Source: Burkholderia sp. WAC0059
GTDB taxonomy: Bacteria; Pseudomonadota; Gammaproteobacteria; Burkholderiales; Burkholderiaceae
Assembly (NCBI RefSeq): GCF_002870125.1
Contig: NZ_PNEO01000002.1
Coordinates: forward strand, 124,001 to 188,000
Length of the DNA stretch: 64,000 nt
Direction of reading: 5' to 3'
Below the pieces are notes generated by a model. The model did not search any database, was not told the origin of the DNA, and was given only the letters and a program-made list of their open reading frames with translations. The translations under genes and the position numbers were made by a program. Shown here piece by piece: positions 10,124 to 19,033 of this stretch (position 1 is its first letter; each line of letters begins with the position of its first letter).

Positions 10124-11671
10124 ATGATCGAGTTGTCAGGTAAAACCATCGCTGGGCCGGTCATCCGGCTTCATCCCGACGATAACGTGGTGGTCGCGCG
10201 CGTCGACGTGTCGATCGGCACGCCGGTGCCTTCCGAGGATTTCGTGAGCCGCAGCCAAGTGGCGGCCGGCTACAAGATCGCCGCGCGGCGCATCCGCAAG
10301 GGCGAGCCCGTGCGCAAGTACAACGTCGTGATCGGCTTCGCGGCCGTCGACATCGAGCCGGGCACGATGGTCCACGGCCACAACCTCGAATTCCGCGAAT
10401 TCGACCGCGACTACGCGTTCGGCGCCGACTATCGCCCGACCGAATACCTGCCGCCGCACGAGCAGGCCACTTTCGAGGGCATCGTGCGTGAGGACGGCAG
10501 CGTCGCGACGCGCAACTACATCGGCGTGCTTTCCACGGTCAACTGCTCCGCGACGGTCGTGCACAAGATCGCCGAATACTTCACGCCCGAGCGGCTCGCC
10601 GACTATCCGAACGTGGACGGCGTCGTGGCGTTCAGCCACTCGATCGGCTGCGGCATGGAGATGAGCGGCGAACCGATGGAGCTGTTGCGGCGCACGATGG
10701 GCGGCTACGCGCGCCACCCGAATCTCGCGGCGGCGCTCGTCGTCGGGCTCGGCTGCGAGCGCAACCAGCTCAAGGGGCTCATGGAGCAGGAGGGCCTGCA
10801 CGCGGGCTCGCGGCTTCATACGTTCGTCATGCAGGAGACGGGCGGCACGCGCCGCACGATCGAGGCCGGCATCGACGCGGTCAAGGCGATGCTGCCGAAG
10901 GCCAACCGCGTGCGCCGCACGACGGTGCCGGCGAGCCACCTGAAGGTGGGCCTGCAATGCGGCGGCTCGGACGGCTTCTCGTCGATTACGGCCAACCCGG
11001 CGCTCGGCGCCGCGATGGACCTGCTCGCGCGCCACGGCGGCACCGGCATTCTCTCGGAGACGCCCGAAATCTACGGCGTCGAGCACACGCTCACGCGCCG
11101 CGCGGCGAGCCGCGCCGTGGGCGAGCAGCTCGTCGAGCGGATTCGCTGGTGGAAGGATCAGTACTCGACGGGCCGCGACGTGCAGATCAATGGCCAGGTG
11201 AGCCCCGGCAACCAGATGGGCGGCCTCGCCAACATCTTCGAAAAGTCGATCGGTTCGTCGATGAAGGGCGGCACGGGTCCCCTGATGGCCGTGTACCGCT
11301 ACGCCGAGCCCGTCACCGAGCACGGCTTCGTGTTCATGGACACGCCGGGCTTCGACCCGGTCTCGGCCACGGGCCAGATCGCGGGCGGCGCGAACCTGAT
11401 CGCGTTCACGACGGGGCGCGGCTCGATGTTCGGCGCGAAGCCCGTGCCGTCGCTCAAGCTCGCGACCAACACGCCCATGTACGAGCGCCTGACCGAGGAC
11501 ATGGACCTGAACTGCGGCGGCATTCTCGACGGCAACGAGTCGATCGAAAGCATGGGCCGCAAGATTTTCGAGGCGCTGCTGCGCACCGCCTCGGGCGAGC
11601 GCACGAAGAGCGAGCTGCTCGGGCTTGGCGACCACGAGTTCGTGCCCTGGCAGATCGGCATCATGAGCTGA
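10124..11671 (+). CDS. UxaA/GarD-family sugar-acid dehydratase (altronate or galactarate dehydratase type)
   Basis: A 515-residue protein with an N-terminal SAF domain (about residues 5-90) and a long UxaA C-terminal domain. It carries LQCGGSDGFSSITANPALG, GGLANIFEKSIGSSMKGG and a late DLNCGGILDGNESIE, all typical of the family. E. coli GarD has a similar length (523). The enzymes dehydrate hexaric or hexonic acids to 2-keto-3-deoxy products. Given the lactonase and uronate dehydrogenase in the cluster, an aldarate substrate is likely, but altronate cannot be excluded. Start ATG 10124 is favoured over an upstream in-frame start. Confidence 0.83.
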   Translation: MIELSGKTIAGPVIRLHPDDNVVVARVDVSIGTPVPSEDFVSRSQVAAGYKIAARRIRKGEPVRKYNVVIGFAAVDIEPGTMVHGHNLEFREFDRDYAFGADYRPTEYLPPHEQATFEGIVREDGSVATRNYIGVLSTVNCSATVVHKIAEYFTPERLADYPNVDGVVAFSHSIGCGMEMSGEPMELLRRTMGGYARHPNLAAALVVGLGCERNQLKGLMEQEGLHAGSRLHTFVMQETGGTRRTIEAGIDAVKAMLPKANRVRRTTVPASHLKVGLQCGGSDGFSSITANPALGAAMDLLARHGGTGILSETPEIYGVEHTLTRRAASRAVGEQLVERIRWWKDQYSTGRDVQINGQVSPGNQMGGLANIFEKSIGSSMKGGTGPLMAVYRYAEPVTEHGFVFMDTPGFDPVSATGQIAGGANLIAFTTGRGSMFGAKPVPSLKLATNTPMYERLTEDMDLNCGGILDGNESIESMGRKIFEALLRTASGERTKSELLGLGDHEFVPWQIGIMS

Positions 11672-11795
11672 GCGCGGCATGCGATATGCGCTTCGATCGA
11701 CGCCCCGTTAGCGAACCCGGGCGGGCGCCGGTCGCGCGACAGGCGACGCGCCCGCCCGGCGGCGGGCCTCATAGAACAACTACCGGAGACACAAC

Positions 11796-13106
11796 TTGAG
11801 CAGCAACGGTACGGCGGTAGCGCCGCGCGGGCTCGCGACATCGAGCGACGCCCTCTACGCGCGGATCACCTGGCGGTTCATGCCGCTCCTCTTCGTCGGC
11901 TACGTCGTGGCCTATCTGGACCGCGTGAACGTCGGCTTCGCGAAGCTGCAGATGCTGGGCGACCTGCATTTCAGCGACGCCATGTACGGCTTCGGCGCGG
12001 GCATCTTCTTCGTCGGCTATTTCTTCTTCGAAGTGCCGAGCAACCTGCTGCTGCACCGCTTCGGCGCGCGCCGCTGGATCGCCCGGATCATGGTGACGTG
12101 GGCCATTCTCTCGGCGGCCACCGCGTGGGTCAGCTCGCCGATGATGTTCTACGTACTGCGCTTCATGCTCGGCGTGGCCGAGGCGGGCTTTTTCCCGGGC
12201 CTCGTGCTCTATCTGACCTACTGGTTCCCGGCGCAGCGGCGCGGCAAGATGGTCGCCTTCCTGATGGCGGGCAACCCGGTATCGGGCATCTTCGGCGGGC
12301 CGCTCTCGGGTTTCGTGATGTCGCGTCTCGCGGGCCATTCGGGGTTCGCGGGCTGGCAGTGGCTGTTCATCATCGAGGCGGTGCCGGCGCTCGTGGTCGG
12401 GCTCGTCATCTTCCTGTTCCTCGACGACCGCGTGAAGGACGCGCGCTGGCTCACCGAGGACGAGCGCGCGTTCGTCCAGTCCGAAATCGACGCCGAGGCG
12501 CGTACCAAGACGCACGCGACGGTGCGCGGCACCTTCGCCTCGCTGAAGGTGTGGCTGTGCTGCGCGATCCTGTTCGGCATCGTCATGGGCTCGTACGCGG
12601 TGGGTTTCTGGCAGCCGACCATCATCCGCAGCTCGGGCATTACCGATCCGTTCACCATCGGCCTGCTGACCGTGGTGCCGTACCTGGTCGCGCTCGTCGC
12701 GATGCTCTGGACGGGCCGGCACGCCGACCGCACGCGCGAGCGCCGCTGGCACGTCGTGGTTCCGCAGCTCGTCGCCGCGAGCGGCTTCGTGCTCTGCGTG
12801 TTCGCGGGCGGCAACACGTGGATCGCGCTCGCCGGCCTGACGATGGCCGCCTCAGGCGTCATCACCGCGCTGCCGATGTTCTGGGCGCTGCCGACCGCGA
12901 TTCTCGGCGGCACGGGCGCTGCCGCCGGCATCGCGCTCGTCAACTCCACCGGCAACCTGGCGGGCTTCGTGAGCCCGGCCGTCGTCGGCTGGCTGAAGAC
13001 GCTCACGCATTCGCTCGATTCGAGCCTCTATCTGATTGCGGGCTCGCTGCTCGTCTCGGCGCTGCTGATCCTCACGCAGATGCCGGCGAAGCTCGTCAAC
13101 AAATAA
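11796..13106 (+). CDS. MFS transporter, anion:cation symporter (ACS) family
   Basis: A 436-residue carrier with about 12 membrane segments and the ACS hallmark YVVAYLDRVNVGFA near the N-terminus. The family imports tartrate, phthalate, hexuronate and similar organic anions. The start appears to be TTG 11796, because GGAG lies 7 bases before it at 11785-11788. It sits directly after the dehydratase and probably imports the sugar acid processed here. Two hairpins follow the stop. Confidence 0.9.
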   Translation: MSSNGTAVAPRGLATSSDALYARITWRFMPLLFVGYVVAYLDRVNVGFAKLQMLGDLHFSDAMYGFGAGIFFVGYFFFEVPSNLLLHRFGARRWIARIMVTWAILSAATAWVSSPMMFYVLRFMLGVAEAGFFPGLVLYLTYWFPAQRRGKMVAFLMAGNPVSGIFGGPLSGFVMSRLAGHSGFAGWQWLFIIEAVPALVVGLVIFLFLDDRVKDARWLTEDERAFVQSEIDAEARTKTHATVRGTFASLKVWLCCAILFGIVMGSYAVGFWQPTIIRSSGITDPFTIGLLTVVPYLVALVAMLWTGRHADRTRERRWHVVVPQLVAASGFVLCVFAGGNTWIALAGLTMAASGVITALPMFWALPTAILGGTGAAAGIALVNSTGNLAGFVSPAVVGWLKTLTHSLDSSLYLIAGSLLVSALLILTQMPAKLVNK

Positions 13107-13127
13107 ATCGACAAACAAGAAAAAGAG

Positions 13128-13182
13128 CGGCGACGGCACGTCCGTCGCCGACCGGAGCGCGCCCGCGGGAAAGCGGGCGCGC
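13128..13182. repeat. Two hairpins between the MFS genes
   Basis: A 9-bp stem (13128-13136 with 13142-13150, loop CACGT) is followed by a 10-bp GC-only stem (13157-13166 with 13173-13182, loop GGGAAA). Neither has a following U-tract. They may protect the upstream message or reduce read-through into the second MFS gene. Confidence 0.4.
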
Positions 13183-13211
13183 CGTACAACCCGACTCATG
13201 GCTGGAGACAA

Positions 13212-14504
13212 ATGAATACCGGTAAATATCGTTACGTGGTGGCGCTGCTGCTGTTCCTCGCGGGCGCGCTCAACTACATGGACCGCGCGGCGCTCGGCAT
13301 CGTCGCGCCGATCGTCGGCAAGACGCTCTCGCTCTCGCCGTCGCAGCTCGGCGTCGTGTTCAGCGTGTTTTTCGTGGGCTACGCGATCTTCTCGTTTCTC
13401 GGCGGCTTCATGGCCGACCGCTGGGGCACGCTGCGCGTGTTCTCGTGGGCCATGGCCATCTGGTCGCTGTTCTGCGGGCTCACGGCCACGGCGACGGGCT
13501 TCGTGTCGCTGCTCGTGTGCCGCGTGTTCTTCGGCATCGGCGAAGGGCCGATGAGCTCGAACACGAACCGCACGATCTCGAACTGGTTTCCGCGCCACGA
13601 GACGGCGACGATGATCGGCTTCACGTTCTCGGGCCAGACGCTCGGCAACGCCGTCGCGGGGCCGATCGTGGGGCTCATCGCGGTCGGCTTCGGCTGGCGC
13701 GTCTCGTTCGTCGCGATCGGCGTGCTCGGCTTCGTGTGGCTGGCCTGCTGGCGCTACTTCGTCACCGACAAGCCGGCGGAGAACCGTCGCGTCGACGTCT
13801 CCGAGTCGCGTCTCATCGACGAGAGCCGCGCCGTGGCCGAGGCCCGCAACGCCGAGAACGACGGCACGACGCTCGGCACCTATCTGCGCCGGCCGAGCAC
13901 GCTCGCGCTCGGCGCGGGGATGTTCGCCGTCAACTACACGCAGTACGTGTTCATTTCGTGGCTGCCGAGCTACCTGACCAACGAGATGCACCTGAGCCTG
14001 CGCCAGATGAGCCTCGTCACCTCGATTCCGTGGATCTGCGGCGCCATCGGCTATTTCGGCGGCGGCATCGTCGGCGACATCGTCTTCCGGCGCATGGACG
14101 ACCCGGTCAAGGCGCGCAAGCTCGTCGCGCTGATTCCGCTCGCGCTCTCGGGCGTCGCCGTGCTCAGCATCACCTCGGCCGGCTCGCTCACGGCCGCCGT
14201 GGCGCTCATCGCCGCGGCGCTGCTGCTGCTCACGGGCTCATGCCAGTCGATCTGGGCGATTCAGCACGAAATCCTGCCGCTCTCGCGCCAGGGCAGCGTC
14301 GGCGGGTTCATCCATTTCCTGAGCAACCTGTCCGGCATCGTGGGCCCGGCGCTGACGGGCATCCTGATCCAGTATTTCGGCGGCTATCACAGCGCGTTTC
14401 TCTGCGGCGCGCTGATCGATTTCGCCGGCGTGCTCGCGATGCTCCTGTTCGTGCACGCGAAGCCGCAGCCGGCCGCGCGCGTGGCCGCGCATTCGGCGCA
14501 TTGA
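13212..14504 (+). CDS. MFS transporter, ACS family (glucarate/galactarate/hexuronate-type)
   Basis: A 430-residue carrier with 12 predicted membrane spans. LNYMDRAALGIVAPIVGKTL near the N-terminus and MADRWGTLRVF after it match the GudP/GarP/ExuT branch of MFS carriers. GGAG at 13204-13207 precedes ATG 13212. It is the second anion carrier of the cluster, so the two probably differ in substrate, for example uronate versus aldarate. Confidence 0.9.
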   Translation: MNTGKYRYVVALLLFLAGALNYMDRAALGIVAPIVGKTLSLSPSQLGVVFSVFFVGYAIFSFLGGFMADRWGTLRVFSWAMAIWSLFCGLTATATGFVSLLVCRVFFGIGEGPMSSNTNRTISNWFPRHETATMIGFTFSGQTLGNAVAGPIVGLIAVGFGWRVSFVAIGVLGFVWLACWRYFVTDKPAENRRVDVSESRLIDESRAVAEARNAENDGTTLGTYLRRPSTLALGAGMFAVNYTQYVFISWLPSYLTNEMHLSLRQMSLVTSIPWICGAIGYFGGGIVGDIVFRRMDDPVKARKLVALIPLALSGVAVLSITSAGSLTAAVALIAAALLLLTGSCQSIWAIQHEILPLSRQGSVGGFIHFLSNLSGIVGPALTGILIQYFGGYHSAFLCGALIDFAGVLAMLLFVHAKPQPAARVAAHSAH

Positions 14505-14649
14505 GCATCTGGGTATGCGCGCACCGGGCGCGCATCGAGGGCCGGCGGCGCGGTGCGGCAGGGCGGCGGCGTGCGCTACGACGCGCGGGCCGCTTCCGGC
14601 CGCGCCGTCATGCCGGCATCCGACGAACCTTTTTCTTTCAGATTGAGCC

Positions 14650-15816
14650 ATGAACCAGACCAGTGCGGAACATTTGCAGCAGGCGTGGCGCAGCGCCACG
14701 CAGATCGTATCGGTAGAGGCGCGCACGGTGCGCGTGCCGCTCGACCACGCCACCGCGTTCTCGACGCGGCTCGTGCACGCGCGCGACTACGCGCTCGTGC
14801 GCGTGCGCACGGCGGACGGCGTCGAGGGCATCGGCTTCTGCTACGGCGGCAGCCGCGCGGGCTCGCTCGTCACGCACGCGGTGCGCGAGCTGTTCGCGCC
14901 GCTGCTCGTGGGCCAGCCCTCGCTCGACGTCGAGGGGCTCTGGCACGGGATGTACCAGGAGTCGCTGCTGCAGGGCAGGGCGGGCTCCGTGATGCGCGCG
15001 CTCTCGATCGTCGACAACGCGCTCTGGGACCGCAACGCGCGCGCGGCGGGCCTGCCGCTCAGCCGCTACCTGGGCGGCACGAGCGCGGAGCGCGTGCCGG
15101 CCTACGCGAGCGGCGGCTACTACCTCGAGGGCAAGACGCCCGAGAAGCTCGGCGAGGAGATGGCGGGCTACGTGGCGATGGGCTTTCGCGCCGTGAAGAT
15201 GAAGGTGGGCCGGCTCGACGTGCGCGCCGAGGAGGCGCGCATCGCCGCCGCGCGCGCCGCGATCGGCGACGACGTGCTGTTGATGCTCGACGCCAACAAC
15301 GCATGGTCCGACGTGCCGACCGCGCTCGAATACATGCGCCGCTACGAGCGCTACGCCCCGTACTGGATCGAGGAGCCGTTCAGCCCCGACGACATCGACG
15401 GCCACGCGGAGCTCGCGCGGCGCACGCCGGTGACGGTCGCGACGGGCGAGATCGAGGCGGGCCGCTGGCGCCACCAGGCGCTCATCGAGCGGCGCGCGGC
15501 GATGATCCTGCAATCGGACGCGGCCGTGTGCGGCGGCATCAGCGAGTGGCGGCGCATCGCGGCCTCGGCCGCGGCGGCGGGCGTGACGATGAGCCCGCAC
15601 TGGTTCCACGACCTGCACGTCCACCTCGTCGCCTCGACGGCGAACGCGCGCTACGTCGAGTACTTCCCCGACGACCAGGTGCTGAACTTCCGCCGCCTCG
15701 TCGACCGGCAGCTCGAATTTGCCGACGGCATGCTCACGGTGCCGACGCGGCCGGGGCTCGGCTTCGGCTTCGACGAGGCCGCGCTCGAGCGGTACGCGCT
15801 CGACGACTGGCAATAG
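14650..15816 (+). CDS. Enolase-superfamily protein, mandelate racemase/muconate lactonizing subgroup (sugar-acid dehydratase or cycloisomerase)
   Basis: A 388-residue (beta/alpha)7-beta barrel protein. The KxK catalytic motif is in AVKMKVG (about residues 182-184). Metal ligands are in LMLDANNAW (about 214), WIEEPF (about 240) and ATGEIEAG (about 265). A late His lies in SPHWFHDLH (about 316). This set fits dehydratases of hexarates or galactarolactone cycloisomerase. Which reaction it performs cannot be told from sequence alone, but an acid-sugar substrate is strongly suggested by context. Confidence 0.85.
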   Translation: MNQTSAEHLQQAWRSATQIVSVEARTVRVPLDHATAFSTRLVHARDYALVRVRTADGVEGIGFCYGGSRAGSLVTHAVRELFAPLLVGQPSLDVEGLWHGMYQESLLQGRAGSVMRALSIVDNALWDRNARAAGLPLSRYLGGTSAERVPAYASGGYYLEGKTPEKLGEEMAGYVAMGFRAVKMKVGRLDVRAEEARIAAARAAIGDDVLLMLDANNAWSDVPTALEYMRRYERYAPYWIEEPFSPDDIDGHAELARRTPVTVATGEIEAGRWRHQALIERRAAMILQSDAAVCGGISEWRRIAASAAAAGVTMSPHWFHDLHVHLVASTANARYVEYFPDDQVLNFRRLVDRQLEFADGMLTVPTRPGLGFGFDEAALERYALDDWQ

Positions 15817-15883
15817 ATATAACGCGATGGCGCCCTGGCGTGATAGCGGACGGCGAGCGCTCCGGGGAGGCGGGGCGGCCTGC

Positions 15884-15946
15884 TTCGCTTCGCGCGTGGT
15901 TTTTTCGCGCTTCGCGGGGCAGCGGCGGCCTCCGGCGGGTAAAACG
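15884..15946 (+). promoter_or_regulatory. Possible hrpII/PIP-like box and shared upstream element
   Basis: TTCG at 15884-15887 and 15904-15907 are separated by exactly 16 bases, the spacing of the hrpII/PIP box read by HrpB/HrpX-type activators. TTCG is frequent here (four copies in 31 bp), so chance is a real alternative, and the -10 match is only partial. GGTAAAACG at 15938-15946 is repeated before the paralogous gene at 17073. Confidence 0.3.
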
Positions 15947-15985
15947 CTTCTTCATATCGTCTGTTCTGGTCGTCATGGAGGCGGC

Positions 15986-16900
15986 ATGCCTGTTCAACCG
16001 ATCTCGCCGGGCGGCATGCCCGTTCCCGACGAAAACGACAACGAATCTGCCGGCGCGGCCGGACCGTCTGGTCGGTCCAGGCGGTCCGGTCGATCCGATA
16101 CGCTGCCAGTCCGTCCGACCCTGCGCAGAAGAAACGCCCAGTTCCAGCTGGCCGGCATCCAGGCGGCCGGCGAGGCTCAACTGGCGACGCGGACGCATGC
16201 GATCCGCCCGGACGAATCGCGGCCCCCCGTCGTGCGGCAGACGGGCGGGGAGCGCCAGGAACAGGCGCGCGCATCCGGTCGTGACGGAAACGTCATGTCC
16301 GCGCCCTCGATCCCGTCGGGCGAAACATCCGCTTCCGGCGCGATCGACCGGCCGGCTACCCCGCGCCCGACCGCTCTGTCTCCGAGCCGGCGGCTCAGAA
16401 GCGGTCGGCTGACCGGCACGCCTCATCAGGAGCCGCTGCCCAGCATTCTTCAGCATCCCGGCGAAGCTCGACCGGCGAACCGGACGCTTGCGGTCCGGTT
16501 CGCGCCGATACCGGAAGACGGCGTGCGGCACGGTTCCGATCCGCCGGCGGCCCGGGACGAGCTCGAGTCACGGGCCCGCGAGCTGGTCGAGCAAGGTCAC
16601 GGTGCACGGGCGGTCGCGCAGGTCCTCGGACTGTCGGATTCCGGATGGCGAAGGCTTGAGGCATGGAGCGCCGTACGGGACAGACTAACGGCGGAGCAGG
16701 CTATCCGGGCGCTGTCCGAAGCGTCGAGGAACGACAGGGATTTCCGGGACACGCTCCTGGCGCTCGAGGTGGAGCGGTCGGGTTTGCGCGACGTCGAGGA
16801 GGATCTGCCTGCCTATTTGCCACCTCCGCCGCCATATTCGCCGCCGCTGCCGCCATACTCGCCGCAGGGCGCCGGCCCGCGGCCGAACCCTGACGATTGA
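15986..16900 (+). CDS. Unrecognised Pro/Ser/Arg-rich protein, paralog A (effector-like composition)
   Basis: A 304-residue protein not recognised as a known family. The first 200 residues are low-complexity and probably disordered (Ser, Pro, Gly, Arg). A helical segment at about residues 190-270 contains LEAWSAVRDRLTAEQAIRAL. The C-terminus is a proline tail, PPPPYSPPLPPYSPQ, with a PPPY motif. Paralog B shares the N-terminal VQ..PGG..VP pattern and the helical AW.SVR..L.T..QA..AL pattern. Start ATG 15986 has GGAGG four bases upstream. Composition and tandem duplication suggest a secreted protein, by inference only. Confidence 0.62.
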   Translation: MPVQPISPGGMPVPDENDNESAGAAGPSGRSRRSGRSDTLPVRPTLRRRNAQFQLAGIQAAGEAQLATRTHAIRPDESRPPVVRQTGGERQEQARASGRDGNVMSAPSIPSGETSASGAIDRPATPRPTALSPSRRLRSGRLTGTPHQEPLPSILQHPGEARPANRTLAVRFAPIPEDGVRHGSDPPAARDELESRARELVEQGHGARAVAQVLGLSDSGWRRLEAWSAVRDRLTAEQAIRALSEASRNDRDFRDTLLALEVERSGLRDVEEDLPAYLPPPPPYSPPLPPYSPQGAGPRPNPDD

Positions 16901-17029
16901 CGCGAGCCCGAGGGCACGACGCCCTCATGCCCCGGCCGTTTTTTGCTTGCGACCTGCTTTCACCGGCATCCGTCCGGCATGATTTTTCGTCCCGAAACGG
17001 CCAAAACGACCACAGGGACATTATTTGAA

Positions 17030-17038
17030 GGTAAAACG
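17030..17038 (+). promoter_or_regulatory. Shared 9-mer upstream of paralog B
   Basis: GGTAAAACG, identical to 15938-15946. Both copies lie 34-39 bases before the start codons of the two paralogous genes. Here it is followed by CTATAAG (17043-17049), a possible -10. No TTCG-N16-TTCG box is present upstream of this gene. Confidence 0.4.
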
Positions 17039-17072
17039 TCTCCTATAAGCCGCGCACGCTCGAGGGGATGTC

Positions 17073-17897
17073 ATGTCTTCATCCGTCCAGTTTCCCGGTG
17101 GGTCTTCCGTTCCGACGCAGCAGGAGTCGGACGGCGGGAGCGTGCGCGACGACGCCCGGCCGCAGGAGGCGCCGCAGCACGAGGCCTCCGCCGCGACGCG
17201 CGCCGACGCGGGCGGTGCGCTGTCCGGGCTGCCCGGGCGCGGTCGGCCGCGTTCGCCCGTCGCGCCGTCGACAGTGCGGGCAGGTCAGCCGGACGCGAAA
17301 GCAACGGTCGGCCGCGCCCGATCCGCTTCTCCGCCGGCGAACCCGGGTGCATCGACGAAGCCGTTTCATGCACGCGGCCCGCTCGCCTCGACGCCGCCGG
17401 TCGCGCAAACGTTCCACACGGATCGGTCGGGTCTCGCGGGGCCGGGCGGGCGGACGGGTCGGGTACGCTCGCGTTCCCTGTCGTCGCTGCTCGGTTTTCA
17501 GGACGATTCCGCGCTGGCCCGCGAGGCCGGCAGATCCGCGGACGCCACCGCCGACGACGCGGCGCAGCAGCAGGCCGCGCAGGAGAGTCAGGCGCGTCAG
17601 GAGAAGGCCCGCGGGCTGCTCGAAGAAGAAGCCGGCCGGGACGTCAAGGCGGCGGCCGGCGAGGCCGGCATGACCGACCCGCGCGAGGTGGGCGAGCTCA
17701 GCGCCTGGAACAGCGTCCGGCTGGGGCTCGTGACGGCGAAGCAGGCTTGGGCCTTGCTCGAAACCCCGCCGTCCTACGCGCTGTTTCAGACGCTTCTGAA
17801 ACTCGAGAAAGCCCACGCCACCGGCCGGCAGGCGCTGCTCGCGCGCGACGGCGGCAATGACGGACTGCCGGGCGGCAGCCCGGTCCCTGAAGCTTAA
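17073..17897 (+). CDS. Unrecognised Ser/Pro/Ala-rich protein, paralog B (effector-like composition)
   Basis: A 274-residue protein of unknown function. It begins MSSSVQFPGGSSVP, alignable with paralog A (MPVQPISPGGMPVP). A low-complexity region follows to about residue 150, then an Ala/Gln/Glu-rich helical region, then LSAWNSVRLGLVTAKQAWAL, which aligns with LEAWSAVRDRLTAEQAIRAL of A. The GAGGGG at 17061-17066 is a likely ribosome binding site for ATG 17073. The gene lies 172 bp after A on the same strand. No signal peptide or membrane segment is seen, which fits cytoplasmic or type III-type export. Confidence 0.6.
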   Translation: MSSSVQFPGGSSVPTQQESDGGSVRDDARPQEAPQHEASAATRADAGGALSGLPGRGRPRSPVAPSTVRAGQPDAKATVGRARSASPPANPGASTKPFHARGPLASTPPVAQTFHTDRSGLAGPGGRTGRVRSRSLSSLLGFQDDSALAREAGRSADATADDAAQQQAAQESQARQEKARGLLEEEAGRDVKAAAGEAGMTDPREVGELSAWNSVRLGLVTAKQAWALLETPPSYALFQTLLKLEKAHATGRQALLARDGGNDGLPGGSPVPEA

Positions 17898-18034
17898 AGA
17901 CGCGCAATAGAGGCGGGCGGCGGCCCGGATTGCATTTTTGCGCCCGGTTGGGGCCGCTCGCATCCGCTTGCACCTACTTGCAGCCGCCTCGCCCCGTCCC
18001 CGGGATCGTCTCGCGTCCGGGTTTTACGTCGCGA

Positions 18035-18964
18035 TCACGCCGCGACCTCGATGCCCGGCATCGAGAACCCGACGCCCTCGAGAGCCTTGCCGAGCGCCGC
18101 GCGCTCCGTCGCGTTCAGCCCGACGAGCGGCGGACGCACCGTTCCCCAGTCCTCGTCGTGCGTGTAGAGGCCGATGGCGGCCTTGAGCGCGGAAATCATC
18201 GGGAACTGCGCGAACACGGCGCGCGTCGCGTCGAGCTTCTTCTGGCGCGCGTCGGCGTCGGCGGCCTGCCAGTTGCGGTAGAGGTCGACGATCTGGGCCG
18301 GATTCACGTTGCCCGTCGCCGTGATGCAGCCCACCCCGCCGCCGCGCAACGTCGCGAGCAGGAAGTTCTCGCTGCCCGCGAACACGTCGAAGCCGCGCGG
18401 CTGGAAACGTTCGAGCATCGCACTCGTGTTGTCCCAGTTGCCCGAGCTGTCCTTGATGCCGGCGACGATGCCGGGAAAGGCATCGAGCAGCCGCCCGATC
18501 AGCGGCAGCGTGATCGGCACCTGCGAGACCTGCGGGATGTGATAGAGGTAGATGCGCAGCGCATCCGAGCCGACTTGCTCGATGATCTGCGCGTAGGCGC
18601 GGAACACGCCCTCGTCGCTCACGTTCTTGTAGTAGAACGGCGGCAGCATCAGCACGTGGTTGCAGCCGAGCGAGACGGCGTGGCGCGTGAGCTCGATCGA
18701 ATCGGTGATCGCCGAGCAGCCCGTGCCGGGCATCAGGCGCTCGCGCGGAATGTCGGCGTCGACGAGCGTGTCGAGCAGACGCTTCTTCTCGTCCACCGAC
18801 ATCGAGTTGGCTTCGGAATTGGTGCCGAAGACCGCGAGGCCGACGCCCTGGTCGACGAGCCAGCGGCAGTGGCGCACGTAGCGCGTGGCGTCCGGGCGCA
18901 GGTCGCGCGCGAACGGGGTGACGACGGGCGAATAAACGCCGCGCGGACGGTTAGTCTGATTCAT
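18035..18964 (-). CDS. DapA/N-acetylneuraminate lyase family protein (keto-deoxy sugar acid dehydratase/aldolase)
   Basis: A 309-residue TIM-barrel class I lyase. The Schiff-base Lys is K171 in GIKDSSGN, and the catalytic Tyr is Y141 in YLYHIPQ. The phosphate/carboxylate loop reads GTNSE instead of the GTTGE of true dihydrodipicolinate synthase, so a catabolic role is likely. A plausible reaction is conversion of 5-keto-4-deoxyglucarate to 2-oxoglutarate semialdehyde (KdgD type) or aldol cleavage of a 2-keto-3-deoxy acid. GGAGG upstream supports ATG 18964 over the in-frame ATG at 18979. It lies 69 bp after the hydroxyacid dehydrogenase gene in one operon. Confidence 0.84.
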   Translation of the reverse strand: MNQTNRPRGVYSPVVTPFARDLRPDATRYVRHCRWLVDQGVGLAVFGTNSEANSMSVDEKKRLLDTLVDADIPRERLMPGTGCSAITDSIELTRHAVSLGCNHVLMLPPFYYKNVSDEGVFRAYAQIIEQVGSDALRIYLYHIPQVSQVPITLPLIGRLLDAFPGIVAGIKDSSGNWDNTSAMLERFQPRGFDVFAGSENFLLATLRGGGVGCITATGNVNPAQIVDLYRNWQAADADARQKKLDATRAVFAQFPMISALKAAIGLYTHDEDWGTVRPPLVGLNATERAALGKALEGVGFSMPGIEVAA

Positions 18965-19033
18965 GTGTGTTTCCTCCATTATCTCTTGGGTATGTCCAGC
19001 AGTATGTCGAATGCGCGGGGCAGGCGCTTTAGC

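Noticed and set aside
18035-18964. Assignment as lysine-pathway dihydrodipicolinate synthase
   Set aside because: The GTTGE motif is replaced by GTNSE and the gene sits in a sugar-acid operon, so a catabolic DapA-family role is more likely.
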